Shown: piece by piece, positions 13,736 through 25,122 of the stretch
Position numbering within the stretch: position 1 is the first letter of the stretch
Layout of the letters: every line of letters begins with the position of its first letter
Notes under the pieces: generated by a model
Databases searched by the model: none
Told to the model about the DNA's origin: nothing
The model's input: only the letters and a program-made list of their open reading frames with translations
Program-made: the position numbers and the translations under genes
From: Clavelina lepadiformis
Lineage: Eukaryota; Chordata; Ascidiacea; Aplousobranchia; Clavelinidae
Reading direction: 5' to 3'
DNA: 64,000 nucleotides
Assembly (NCBI RefSeq): GCF_947623445.1
Contig: NC_135241.1
Span: 5,520,501 to 5,584,500 of the forward strand

Positions 13736-14282
13736 ATAGGCCTAAGTGAAACTGTGTAGGCCTACGATATTTTATAGCTGTCCAACAAACTGGTCATTCT
13801 ACGTTGTTTGGCGTATCCAAAAACGGCCAAAATCTTGTTGAAAACGACCATAATCCCCAGTCCGGCTAGGCTAAGTGACTAGGCTTATTAATTATCGACT
13901 ACTTCAACAGCGTTCGAACGTGAAAATAAAAAATGGTAGTCACTATTCAGGTAGGCCTATAGTCTTAAGTATGATAATGTTGTAGCATTGACGTAAATTG
14001 ACGGTGTACAACACGAAAGCCTAGCCTATAATCTGCGGAAGTACAGGAAAGGCGGTAAAAAGTTTACAGTTAACAATCACTAATCTGTAAGGAAGCTACA
14101 GTACTAGGCTAATTTTAATGGCTTAAGACAATTATAATTATCTGCAAATTAAAATGCATGCCAACTTTCAACTTTAAGTGTCATAGCCCATCTTTTCCAA
14201 ACCCTAAATTAATCTGAATTCTAAAACTTATCTGGGACACCAACTCAAACTGGGAATGGGGCAATAGACGAAATTCATCCGG

Positions 14283-14348
14283 ACTTTTACCATAGATATG
14301 CTATAAAGCACGTAAACTCGTGTTTTATAGGATATCTATGACTTTTAC
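14283..14348. mobile_element. 50-bp palindromic mini-element with 8-bp flanking repeats
   Basis: Positions 14291-14312 and 14319-14340 form 22-bp inverted arms with two mismatches around a 6-nt loop (TAAACT). The arms begin CATAGATAT and end ATATCTATG. The flanks 14283-14290 and 14341-14348 are the identical 8-mer ACTTTTAC. An 8-bp duplication is the footprint of hAT-type insertion, so this looks like a very small MITE or the collapsed ends of one. A structured RNA is a weaker alternative. Confidence 0.6.
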
Positions 14349-17080
14349 GGAAATCTAAAATTACTAAAAACGGACTTCTACAGATAAATGCAGACTTAAA
14401 AGTTTTAAAAAATACCGAAAAAGAGTTTTCTAATAAAATAACAGTACTGATTGTTATTACCCATTGACTAATACAATTTAAAATTCACATTTTTATCCAA
14501 TTGCATACGGACGGTTTTTATGGTGACAAATAAACTTGATTTTGTTTAGCTTGAACGTTCGTTCGTATATTCTGCTCATTTACATTGTACGGTTCACAAA
14601 CTTTATCGAAAAAGGGTGGTTGTCCCATGGCAACTCGGGTAAAATTTTTCATTACCGTACCTCTTTGGCTTTTTAAAAATTTTTTAGCCAATGACACCTG
14701 AATAGTAAAAGTCTCATGCTAATTTGGGGTACTATTAAATTATTGCTGGGTTTTCTTCCTTTTTTGGTTGGCGGCACAAAAACTAGATTGCCAAAATACC
14801 AAGGCACGTCATATTGCTTGTCGTATAGTAGTGTGTCAAGTTTTATTATTGTATTTTCAAAGCTATTATATCGTTAACATCAGTTTATTATTACAAACTG
14901 TGCAATATTGGACTATACCGTTTTATGAAATGCATACACTTGTGACATGCATGATGTGAATAAAACAAAAGTTATCATGCAGTTAGTTAGCATTTAAATG
15001 CTGTTAAGCAGATAGACTATATAAGGCTTTCCCATGTATCCCAAATTGGATTGCGTGCTGTGATAATGTCCTGTGATAATAGATTAGCAACGCACTTTCA
15101 ATAACAATATTATTTAGCGAAGCTGAGTGATGTTTACAAAGGTGCCATATAATTTCCTTTCCTTATCTTGCGGATTATGAGAAAGGTTTGCTACGCTATA
15201 TGAAGTCTGGACGGGTGCAATTTTTCCGCAAGCTCCGCTGTGCGAAGGCCTTGACTCGTGCGATGTGACCGCAACCACATTAGGTTGTTGGCAGGTAGTC
15301 TATTTATATTTTGAGACAATATATACTGTAGCCCATATACGCCCTGGCCATTCTTTTGCCGAACCTGTTCAACCTTGCCAAACAATTATGAAAGAGAATT
15401 CGACGTGAATTAGGCCTACGCTTATGAAATAGCGATATTTCAAATCATGTCCGCTGCATAACCTACAATTAGGCTCTTTTTCATCAATTTGTTTCATGGG
15501 CAAGTCTTCATAAAATTTTATCGTTTTGGTTGCAAAGGCATAGGCCCACAGTAGAATAGCCTATGACAACAAAGATTAATTTTATTTTGCCAAAGCCACT
15601 GCAGGCCTACCATAGATGCAGGTGCTACGGAAGTTTGGGTATAATTTAGATATAACCAATAAAACAATTTCTGGGATTTTATATGTCAACAGATTGTTTA
15701 AAAATGCTAGAGATTCGTGTATACTGTAAGATAGATAAAATTAAGTTATAATTAGGACTTATAGCATAAATTGCTTTCCAATGGGACATGACACCGTAAA
15801 ATCTGCTCGTGAGAGGCAACATCACGGAAACAAGCAGAAAAATTATTCTTTTCTGTTGCAATAATTGCAATAAAATTATGTTACTGAAATGTTAGAAAGT
15901 ACAAAGTCTTATCTAACTTCCTCATACCTCTGGTGGGCAATCGCCTTCCATTACTTTCGTTTCTGATTGCTTACCGAAACAGCAATATAAGTGCACTGTT
16001 GTTAATTCACATGACTTATGCTGTTTGGTCTTTACAGAATTGCGGCGACGTCACGTGAAAGTGGTTACTGACTAGAAATTAATAATAAGCTTCCTTGTTT
16101 CAAACTCAGTCGAACGTCGCGCATAGCATGAAGCGGAAATAGTATTTTATTGTTGTATAGGACACACTAGTTTCAGTGAAACAGTTGTATATTTCTTGTA
16201 TTGATAAGATTTACTCAAGTACACGATAAAATATGTATAAAACTAGCAATGCAATATAGGTTAGAAAGCAAAGATGATTTACGAGCAAGATAATGATGAG
16301 ATTAGGTGATAGTAGGCCTATTGCACAGAGGAACGTATCATTTTTTTTGAACTTTTTTGCTAAAGTGGAAAATAAGCAACGAACAATAAAAACAACATTT
16401 AAATCCCAAAATCAGTTGTTAATGTATAATTTGAAAAAATATAGAATAGTAAAAAAATGCTTGATTATTTAATAGGCCTACAATTTTCAACACTGATTTA
16501 TTAAAACTGTTTTGTTTCTGGCTAACCAGATTTCGACATACGGTCGTACGGTATAGCCATCAGGTAGGCCTATATCTGGACAGCTCCATTGATGTAACAG
16601 CGTGACAGTATTCGAGACATGGCAAAATAGCTAACCGCAATTCTGATTATTAGCAATTCTTAAAGATTTTAAAGTTATAAAGCTAAAGAATGTTTAATGA
16701 AATTTATGGTGATACGCTTCTGGTTATAGTGGTCAACCGGATGCAACACGTAAATTGATTTTCATTACGTCTCTATAATGGCTGTTTCTTTTTTAGTGAC
16801 CTCAAAATATCGTCATTAAATGAATCATGACAATCATTCACGTATACATTGTAATAACGAAACTTTCAGTACTGGCATATGCCCTAACATCCTTATTTGG
16901 GTGCTTTCGTTAAATGTCCTTATGATAAAATGTCAATTTCTATATTTTGCCGTTTTTGTCATGACAACGTGTTTTATGCATTAAACTGGCAAGTGGGGGC
17001 CAGAAAAAAATAGTTCTACTTAATTTTTATAATAAATTTTATATACCTTTTAGTAAGTTGCATTGCATTAAAAGAACAAC

Positions 17081-19802
17081 ATGCGTTTGTGCTATATGTG
17101 GAATCTTGGGTTTATTTTGTGGTTTTTATTTTCAGAAACAGGTCAGTGTAGGTAGTGTAGTGTAGATTTAAAGGCTTTTATCACATCGACTCGTTCGTGT
17201 AAAATAGATGATTATATAACTGTGATAAAAATTATGATATATGTCTTATGTAGGCTATATACGTTTATCCCCATTATGCTTTACTGTACCTTTTATACGA
17301 GACAACTGATACATGCGCTTAAATTTAAATCTCGTTTTATCTACCCTATAGACGCGCAGCAGATAAGTTGTGGCACCACCCCGGCCTCCACGCATGGGAA
17401 TGCGTTTGCTCGCATATTTGGTGGCACAAGAGCCGTATATGGATCTATTCCATGGCAAGTCAATCTGTTGGAAAACGGGTAAGAATATTTTCATACAGTG
17501 TTTTAGGAATATAATCACATCTACGCATTAAAACTTTATTTCTTTGTTTTTACGTATCGTTATACACTGTAATAGTTACTTTCTTATACAGCTCGCCCAG
17601 ATGCGGAGCTACTCTTATACATCAAAAGTGGATTTTGACAGCTGCGCATTGCGTTTATCTCAGGTAATAAATTTGCTCAAGCTTGCAAGGACAGAGAACT
17701 TCGTTGGGATGTAAAAGCTGGACAGGAATTTTAATTTAGCTCCTTGACGTTTTGTTTACGTTGTTTTCAGCTTACTCAACCAAAATGCCAATCTTGAATA
17801 CACCGCAATTGCTGGCGATCATGACACCGAGAAAGACGATTTATTTGAGCAATTACGCTTCGTCGTGAGGGTCACGGTTCATCAAGCGTTCGACGGAAAA
17901 ACTTTAGAAAACGATATAGCTCTTCTAGGTTAGATCCCGTATAGCTATTAATTTAAAAATATAGGCTTGAATCGACCTACAGGATATTGTAGCCTATATA
18001 TAGAGCACAAATTTGTGAACTAAAATTTGAGCTAAACAAACCTGGTTAACTATATACAGGGATCTAAATTAATAACGGCAATGACGATTTTAGTGAAAAT
18101 ATTTTTAAGAAAAATTTTTGATTAATTTTGCAGAAGTTGATAAAGAGTTTGCTTTCAATAATTATGTTGTTCCTGCTTGTCTTCCTAATAGAGGGGAATT
18201 ACCATATCCTTTCACAAATTGTGAAGTATCAGGTGCGTATACGCCACTATATATATACGGTATATATAGTGGCGTTAGTCCCTTGTATTTTTGTTGGATT
18301 TTTCTCTAAGGTATTTTTATTTGCTATTAGCACAACAGTAAAAGCTTTAAATTTTTAGATTCGTTATGATAACCGTGGAAGTCTATGAAACAGTAATCAT
18401 AACAGCATTTTAGTAGGCCTATAAGTCATCAGTTTCGTCTCGTCCTTGTGTACCAAAATAGAATTTAGAATATTGTAAAAGCATTATAAAATTCAGGTTG
18501 GGGTTTTACGAGTGCAACTACCAAGGCCGAGATATTGCAAAAGTTAGATTTGCCGGTTTTGCCTCATAAGGCCTGCGAAGTGATCCATACGCCTACCGAA
18601 GGCAGGCCTACTATATTCACCAAGAAAATGTTATGCGCTGGGCACCTAGAAGGGGGTAGAGACGCTTGCCAGGTAAGGGGAATACACTTCTTGTTATATA
18701 TACAACAGTATAATTTATAGGAATCAGGGAAAGATCTGTGCAAATTATACGGTACACTGAAAAAAAGTTGCCTTTGTTTCAAAATTATGTTTTTCATTTA
18801 GGGAGATAGTGGGGGTCCACTAGTCTGTCCCACTTATGGCAGTAGCAATGGGGAAAAGTTTGTGAACGGAATTGTATCCTGGGGAAATGGTTGTGCGGAA
18901 CAAGGTCAAGCTGGCGTCTACACCAACGTTGCTTCCCACAGAGCTTGGATTGATGAAACGCTTGGTAATTTCGTCTACATGTCGGCTATGACTTTGCCAA
19001 AATTTGTTAATATGGATTACCATTTGTTTTCATTCTAGCTTACTTCAGACATTTGTTATGTGGTGTATCAATGTATCAATATCATGTATTCATAAAATGT
19101 CGACCTATATGCGTAAACGTTTGATTGTATATAATTTAATATTAAAGCTTAAAATTACGTCATTTATTATTTGCACGTCACCTATAGCTAGCACTTTTTG
19201 TAGCACTAAAACCTGTTGTCAATGACAACCCTTGTCAGTATTCTGGTGTTGAAATTCGAAATCAGCGTGAAGGCTCCATTCATAGCCCTGGATTTGGTAA
19301 TTCAACTCAATATGCCAGCAATCTTCGTTGTAACTGGATTGTTGAGGTAAGCGTACAGGCTTTGACGGGTTACCATTTCTATAGTATACTGTGACGATGC
19401 GTATCTATATTGAATATTGTATCAAGTTTTGCGTTTTTACACAAATGTTTAGTTATCTGACTTGACAAGTGCGTCTGACACCGTCCTCATATCATTCCAA
19501 AGATTGGACGTAGAAGAAAGTTCCGATCAAGAATGTCGCTATGACTACGTCGACATATATGGGGGAGATAATTTGGATATTCTTCAAGGTATTTTTAATG
19601 ATAAAGTTTCAAGACGATGTTATGGATAGGGCTTGTAAAAACCTGTTGAAATTTAGGAACATACTGTGGCAGACGGCGCCCTGCTGACTTGGAGCTTTCA
19701 AAAACAAGATCAACGCCATCCACTTTGCGCTTTAAAGTTGTGTTTCATTCGGACTCCAGCATTGGACGGCGTGGCTTTCGAATCAACTTCAGAATACCTT
19801 GA
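17081..19802 (+). CDS. Acrosin-like secreted trypsin-CUB protease, copy 1 (10 exons)
   Basis: Exons: 17081-17141, 17352-17478, 17592-17663, 17771-17928, 18134-18232, 18497-18672, 18802-18964, 19204-19346, 19453-19588, 19657-19802. Phases match throughout and give 426 aa. A signal peptide (about 1-20) is followed by a short pro-region with one cysteine and an activation site at R41|IFGG. The catalytic triad is His82 (TAAHC), Asp135 (ENDIALL) and Ser234 (GDSGGP). Asp228, six residues before the serine, predicts trypsin-like cleavage after Arg/Lys. Residues from about 296 form one CUB domain with four cysteines and YDYVDIYGG. Trypsin followed by CUB is the layout of ascidian sperm acrosin (Halocynthia HrAcrosin) and ovochymase. 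HrAcrosin, as I recall, has two CUB domains; this has one. A fertilisation role is inference. Confidence 0.93.
18241..18275. repeat. Perfect hairpin next to a splice donor
   Basis: The arms 18241-18255 and 18261-18275 are perfectly complementary 15-mers (ACGCCACTATATATA) around the loop TACGG. The hairpin starts eight bases after the GT donor (18233) of protease copy 1 exon 5. It could affect donor use, or be a small palindromic insertion. Confidence 0.7.
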
Positions 19803-20061
19803 TGCCATATGTGGTTTATGTTGTGTAGGTTACACTTATTTAAACTGCAAATTTCTTCGCTTTTTATAATTTTCCACTCTTGTATGTTCAGTTATGTTTA
19901 AGGTGTGATGTTTTGCAGATTCTTGTATATGCATTTCATGTTTTTGTTTCTATCTAAATATACATTTTTAAATATCAATGTTCGTTTGTTTTTTGTTTCA
20001 TACAAGATTCGTTTTTTAAAACTTAGCTATTGGTCTCCAGCCCTTAAAAGTTATTTTGTGC

Positions 20062-20067
20062 AATAAA
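20062..20067 (+). promoter_or_regulatory. Poly(A) signal, protease copy 1
   Basis: AATAAA 260 bases after the stop codon of copy 1, followed by a TGTTTTG-rich stretch. Copy 2 starts 463 bases further on, so the two genes are closely packed. Confidence 0.65.
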
Positions 20068-20529
20068 CGTTGTTTTGTAATGATATTAGAGCGTGCTGTT
20101 ATTCACCTTTGTCCAAACTTATTCATCAAAGGCGTATAAAGAGAAGACGGAAAACGTTTCATGACAAGTTGTCAAAGTTCCATTCATTGTCTATCAATTG
20201 ATTACGCTTATTTCATTACAACAATAAATGCTGACAGATGAAGAGAGGAAACAAAGACATCTTGTACAAATGAGTTTTCGGGTTTTTAATGTGGCCACTT
20301 GCCAGTAGGGAGCTTGTTGTTTATACAATCACGGATTTACTGAAGAAACCATAATCCAATAACTTTTATCTGGAGCCAAGAAAAAAGTCAGTTGAAATAT
20401 TACAAAAAAGTTTAAAAGTTTAGTATTATAGGACGGCATTTTTGAGATACACAGTACTGGAGGAAAAGTTTTGTTTGAAATAAAAGTTATAGATAATCAT
20501 TAGCATACAACAGAAGTTTATCTGGTGAA

Positions 20530-23500
20530 ATGTATTCGCCGTATATTTTTGTGATTGTCCTTGCAACATTAATGTTCGCTTTTCTTGGAGGTAAGGTTGT
20601 ATTTAATTATTGTTTCCAATTAGAAATCTGTATAATGATTTTTGGCTACGATAATAACCTTCTTCGTGTAGGTATATCAACAAAGCAAAGAAATCATACA
20701 CAAATCATTTTAAGTAAACAATTCTCTGTTTTAGGCCTACTCTCGCCAAACTGTATATAAGAAGTCTGAATTATCACAAAGATTTCGCCTTTGTTTTCAG
20801 AAGCCTCTTTCCCACCCTGCGGCACGAAACCAGCCATTACGTCCGGACGTTGGTCCAGAATCTTTGGTGGTTGGGGTGCACGATACGGTTCTATACCGTG
20901 GCAAATAAACCTTCTCGAAAATGGGCAAGTTCAGCAACTTCTTTTGAATTTAATTCAATATCGTGCAAAGTATAGTGTTGGACACGCTATTTAAACTCTT
21001 TCATTAAATAACGCCAAACACTCAGTTCATTAATTGATCTGGTATTGTTTTATTGCAGCGCTTTCAATGTACTTCACTGATGATGATATAATCTAATAAT
21101 AACGTCTGACGATCAAGGCGTAACACTTAGGCATATGGTTTTACATAGACATCAAATAGTTAATATCATTCATGCATAAACACTACACAAAGGAACTCTG
21201 TTGTGCTGACAAGCGTGAGATTTGTTTCCGGTTCCTTGGTTACGTATTTATTATTGATCAGCGACTCCAATTATTCTATCTGAATATACGCATGAATAAG
21301 TAGGCCTAACCAAGCAGTAATAAGCTTACGTGAACTCCATTTCATCTGCAAATAAATAGTAATTAATTGAAGAAATTATCGGAAAACGGTAATCACCTTC
21401 AGGTCGGTGCTGGGCTCGATATACACTGTGTAAGCAGAAAACCGTCTTTTTTTCACATTTTCAAAGTATATGACGCAGAAAAGAATGGAATTTTTTACTA
21501 TAGGCTACATTGCTACAACTTAGCAATGTTAAACTTGCTTGAAAATTCTATATATATTTGTAGGGAACCAAAATGTGGTGGCACGTTAATTCATCCAAAG
21601 TGGGTAGTGTCGGCAGCACACTGCGTCATCGTAAGGCAAGTAAATCTTATAGCATTGTATACAGTTGCTGAATATTATTTGCTGGACTGAAAATGAGTTG
21701 GGCGTAAACTCGAAAATGGTGCAAAATAAAATGATTTCTTAGCTTTTGTATTTGTTCTTCGAATAATCCGCAGTTCCTAACACTTTGCTCCTCTAAATTT
21801 TTGCAAAAGTTTATTGCAGCTTACGGTAATATTTTTGATTTGTTTATAGCTTTATAAATACCAACAGCATGAAAGTTTACACAATGATTGCCGGTGATAA
21901 CGATATCAGCAAACAGGAGGTTTATGAACAGAGTCGCTGGGTGATAAGGGCGATGGTTCATCCTGACTACAACAAGGCAACGTATCAGAATGACATTGTC
22001 TTGTTAGGTTCGTTTATATGACGATTGCACCAAATGAGATTGTATGACTTTTACCGTTTTTAAACTACATGAAGCAAGCGATTTATACAAATGCGTGTTC
22101 ATGTTGCAGAGGCTGATCACGAGTATTCTTACAACAATTACGTCCTCCCCGCATGTATGCCTCGTTTTGATGAGACTCCGTTTCCTTACACAAGCTGTAA
22201 AGCTTCAGGTATAAGTGTTATTTAGTCCAACAAAGAGGTCATTTTTGTATAAGTGATGCCAAAAACAATGTTCTAATTTCACTACAATTGACAAGGTTGG
22301 GGATTTGTCAATCCATTTCTAACACCAGACATATTACAAGAAGTAAACCTGCCGATACTTGTTCATAAGTCATGCGAAGTTATCCACCACCCAGGTCCTC
22401 GTGTTCCTTCTCAAATTACTGATAAAGTTTTATGTGCAGGACACTTGAAGGGGAAGAAAGATACCTGTCAGGTGGTATCCTACACGAGATACCTGTAGAC
22501 TATAGTAATTTGCCGTTAACGTTTCTTTAACTTGATTATCAGTTTAACTAATTTGTTTTGACATTTTTCAAGTTTTCACTGGACGACACAGTATTACATT
22601 CGCCATTGTTTGATTTTTTCCTCTTTTGTGTAGGGGGACAGTGGTGGGCCTCTTGTATGTCCGAGATACGGCAGCAATGGCTTAGGTGAACAAGTGTTAT
22701 ACGGGATAGTTTCTTGGGGAGTGGGGTGTGGTAAAGTGGGTAAAGCTGGAGTGTACACGAACGTCAACACGTTTGCAGAATGGATCAATAAAACAATAGG
22801 TAAATAAGTTAAGCGAAATGATAATATTTAATTTATAAATTAACCAATTTTGGACTGGTTTGGAAAGTTGTACAGTGGTGCATATATAGTTTGTTACGCA
22901 GAGCTTACATAGGCCTGCCGCCTATGTAGATTTTTTGTTTATTACTAAATGTTTATGTTGTGAAAGAATAACGTTGGAAACTAAACATTATCACATATTT
23001 CAGCCATTCCTCCGATCTACAATGATGATCCTTGTCGATTTTCTGGCATAAAAATCCAACATAAAGCAGAAGGTGAAATCAATAGTCCTGGGTTTGGAAG
23101 TCATTACTCCAACAACCTGCAGTGCGTATGGGAAGTTGACGTAAGTTTCTTCCGTTACAAGTGATGACGTAAGCTAAGTTACAGATGAAATGACGTAAGC
23201 TAAGTTTCTTCTGTTTTCTTCCGCCAATTGTATAGGCTATACCTTCTTTCTTCTTTCATATAATGCAAAAATAAATAATTGGTAAACATTACTCAATTTC
23301 AAAGACGAATACTGTGAATCAGTTCTGGCCAAATATTTTTAGCTGTCAGACATAACATCTCCCTCTGCCACCGCCAAAATTCAATTTGAAAATTTTGACG
23401 TGGAAAAAGATAGAGATTGCAAGTATGACAAGGTGAAAATATATTCTGGAGACGATTTTGATCGATTAGAAGGTGAGTGAGACAGGACAAAATTAAACTA

Positions 23501-23708
23501 AACATAAAATTTATGACAAAATTTGAGTAAAGTTTTAAACGATATTGTTTACGTTAAAGGCGTTTATTGCGGAGACAGAATTCCTCCTTCAGTTACCCTG
23601 TCCAAGACAAGATCGGCACATCCAAGTCTGAAGTTCAGAATTATTTTCACATCCGATAACAACATTGGTCGCAAGGGATTTTCTGTTCGTTTTAAGATTT
23701 CGGACTGA
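20530..23708 (+). CDS. Acrosin-like secreted trypsin-CUB protease, copy 2 (10 exons, two GC donors)
   Basis: Exons: 20530-20590, 20801-20924, 21564-21635, 21850-22007, 22110-22208, 22296-22471, 22634-22799, 23004-23140, 23343-23472, 23560-23708. The product is 423 aa. The exon number and every intron phase equal those of copy 1, and exons 1, 3, 4, 5 and 6 have identical lengths (61, 72, 158, 99, 176). The protein has a signal peptide (1-20), activation site R40|IFGG, and the triad His81 (SAAHC), Asp134 (QNDIVLL) and Ser233 (GDSGGP). Asp227 gives trypsin specificity. One CUB domain (CRFSGIKIQ through GVYCGDR) ends the protein. Introns 2 and 3 can only be spliced in frame with GC donors. The duplication is local, and trypsin and CUB parts are intact in both copies. 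Confidence 0.92.
20925..20926 (+). other. GC splice donor, intron 2 of protease copy 2
   Basis: The exon ends ...GAAAATGG followed by GCAAGT. Copy 1 has GTAAGA at the same codon position (ENG). No GT donor nearby keeps the frame into the next exon (phase 2). Confidence 0.85.
21636..21637 (+). other. GC splice donor, intron 3 of protease copy 2
   Basis: The exon ends ...ATCGTAAG followed by GCAAGT. It aligns with the GTAATA donor of copy 1 three codons after the catalytic His-Cys. Using the alternative GTAAGG five bases upstream would be phase 0 and would meet an in-frame TGA in the next exon. Confidence 0.85.
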
Positions 23709-24096
23709 TATCACTTCACCACCACCACTATGTTTGGTGACATTTAAAACACATGAAAAGAATATTAGACCTAGCCTATATAGCTTGGTTATATGTTAGG
23801 TTATTTTCAATTTTGTGTGATTAGGCCTACATGCTACAATTAACATTTTAGTGTGTAACACGAAACAAAGAATTATGACAATATTTCATTTATGGCTTAG
23901 TCAAGCAGAATTTCGAAAAACTATACGGATGCATTTGCCTCTATGTATGGCTTCGGCCAAGTTTGTAAGCTATAGCCTACCCATGGTTTCACAATGCAAA
24001 TACAACACATGCCATCCAGAATCCTGATTTGCTTGCCGAGCAAAAATAGGGCAAAGTCAATTACAGTAGTGTTAAGATATTTCGTTCGTGTAGCAC

Positions 24097-24106
24097 AATA
24101 AATAAA
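24097..24106 (+). promoter_or_regulatory. Overlapping poly(A) signals, protease copy 2
   Basis: AATAAATAAA gives two overlapping AATAAA hexamers about 390 bases after the stop codon of copy 2. Confidence 0.65.
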
Positions 24107-25077
24107 GTATGTTTTTAAAAGTAAACGTTGCTTTGATGCAAATTGTTGTATTATGTAGGCTATAGGCCTACGTGCAGGCCATGGTAGAAGGGCGTCAGGC
24201 TGCCGAATAGCCCAGGCCTACGACTTTTTATGGGGCCTGTTATTTACAAATCACATTTATCTTCACGCTTCGATGAAGGAAGCATGTAGTAATAACCTAA
24301 AACTTAAAAAGTATATTGTACAAAAAATACGACATTTTGTGCGTTTATCGGTTATATTTCAACAGCGCCACTGCTAAGCACCTGTTTATGCCCATGTGGG
24401 CATGATGTGGCCCTTCTGTGATTGTGATTAATATCTGTATGTTGTGTAAAATTTAGCAACTGGCCGTTTATGAATCAATATTTACTATGTAGGTAATACA
24501 AGCGTAGGCTACATTAAGTTTTGCAGGGATCCAAATTCACTTTCAGGCCCGGACTCATATTGTACCTTACACGGCCCTGCCTACGCGTGTACCCAAAATT
24601 TGATACGTTTATGGCTTATTAAAAAAACACGCAGCAAGGTGTGGCCAATAAAACAATAAAATTGAAGGCTATAACCTGGAGTCGCACGTTAACCAAATTA
24701 TTTTTGTTCATGGGTTTGCAAAAAGCGAAAACATACAACCACTGTCGTATCGCGTAAAGTTGGTTTTGTACGCACAAGCTGTGTGTTTTAACAGTACAAA
24801 AACAGTACTTTAACAAAGTACAAAAAATGTTTAAAACAACACAAAGCTAGATCTTCTGTAATACCGCAAATGTTGAATCAAGGCTGATAAATTGAAACGG
24901 CTGGTGACGTCCCGAAGTAGGCTACATTTCGCAGTTATTCCTATGTTGACTATGACTGACTGAGAACATTCTGAATAAAAATCGATTTGTCTCTATTTTT
25001 CAGTATGGGTGTACATGTTAACTATGGATTAGCCTACTTTTGAAAATATTATCTCTTTGGTCACTGAGAAGGACTCG

Positions 25078-25122
25078 GCGGGCTACTTGTGGCCCGCGGG
25101 CCGCAGGTTAGACATTTCTGGT
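25078..25122 (-). mobile_element. hAT (Charlie-like) transposon terminus
   Basis: Read on the minus strand the sequence runs ...AATGTCTAACCTGCGGCCC then GCGGGCCAC. This matches the recalled end of the animal hAT/Charlie group (CAGGGGTGTCCAACCTGCGG CCCGCGGGCC). The first bases have decayed. The partner end was not found with confidence, though GTGGCCC at about 24408 may belong to it. Confidence 0.5.

Larger units (their letters stand above)
10469..17080. other. Gene-free DNA between SNRK and the protease pair
   Basis: No exon could be supported on either strand. The interval divides two divergently transcribed loci, so it should contain both promoters, though no core promoter motif could be assigned. 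It holds a TIR transposon (11341-12022), a diverged direct repeat (13307-13735) and a 50-bp palindrome with flanking 8-bp repeats (14283-14348). From about 13.5 kb rightward the octamer TAGGCCTA becomes frequent. Confidence 0.6.
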
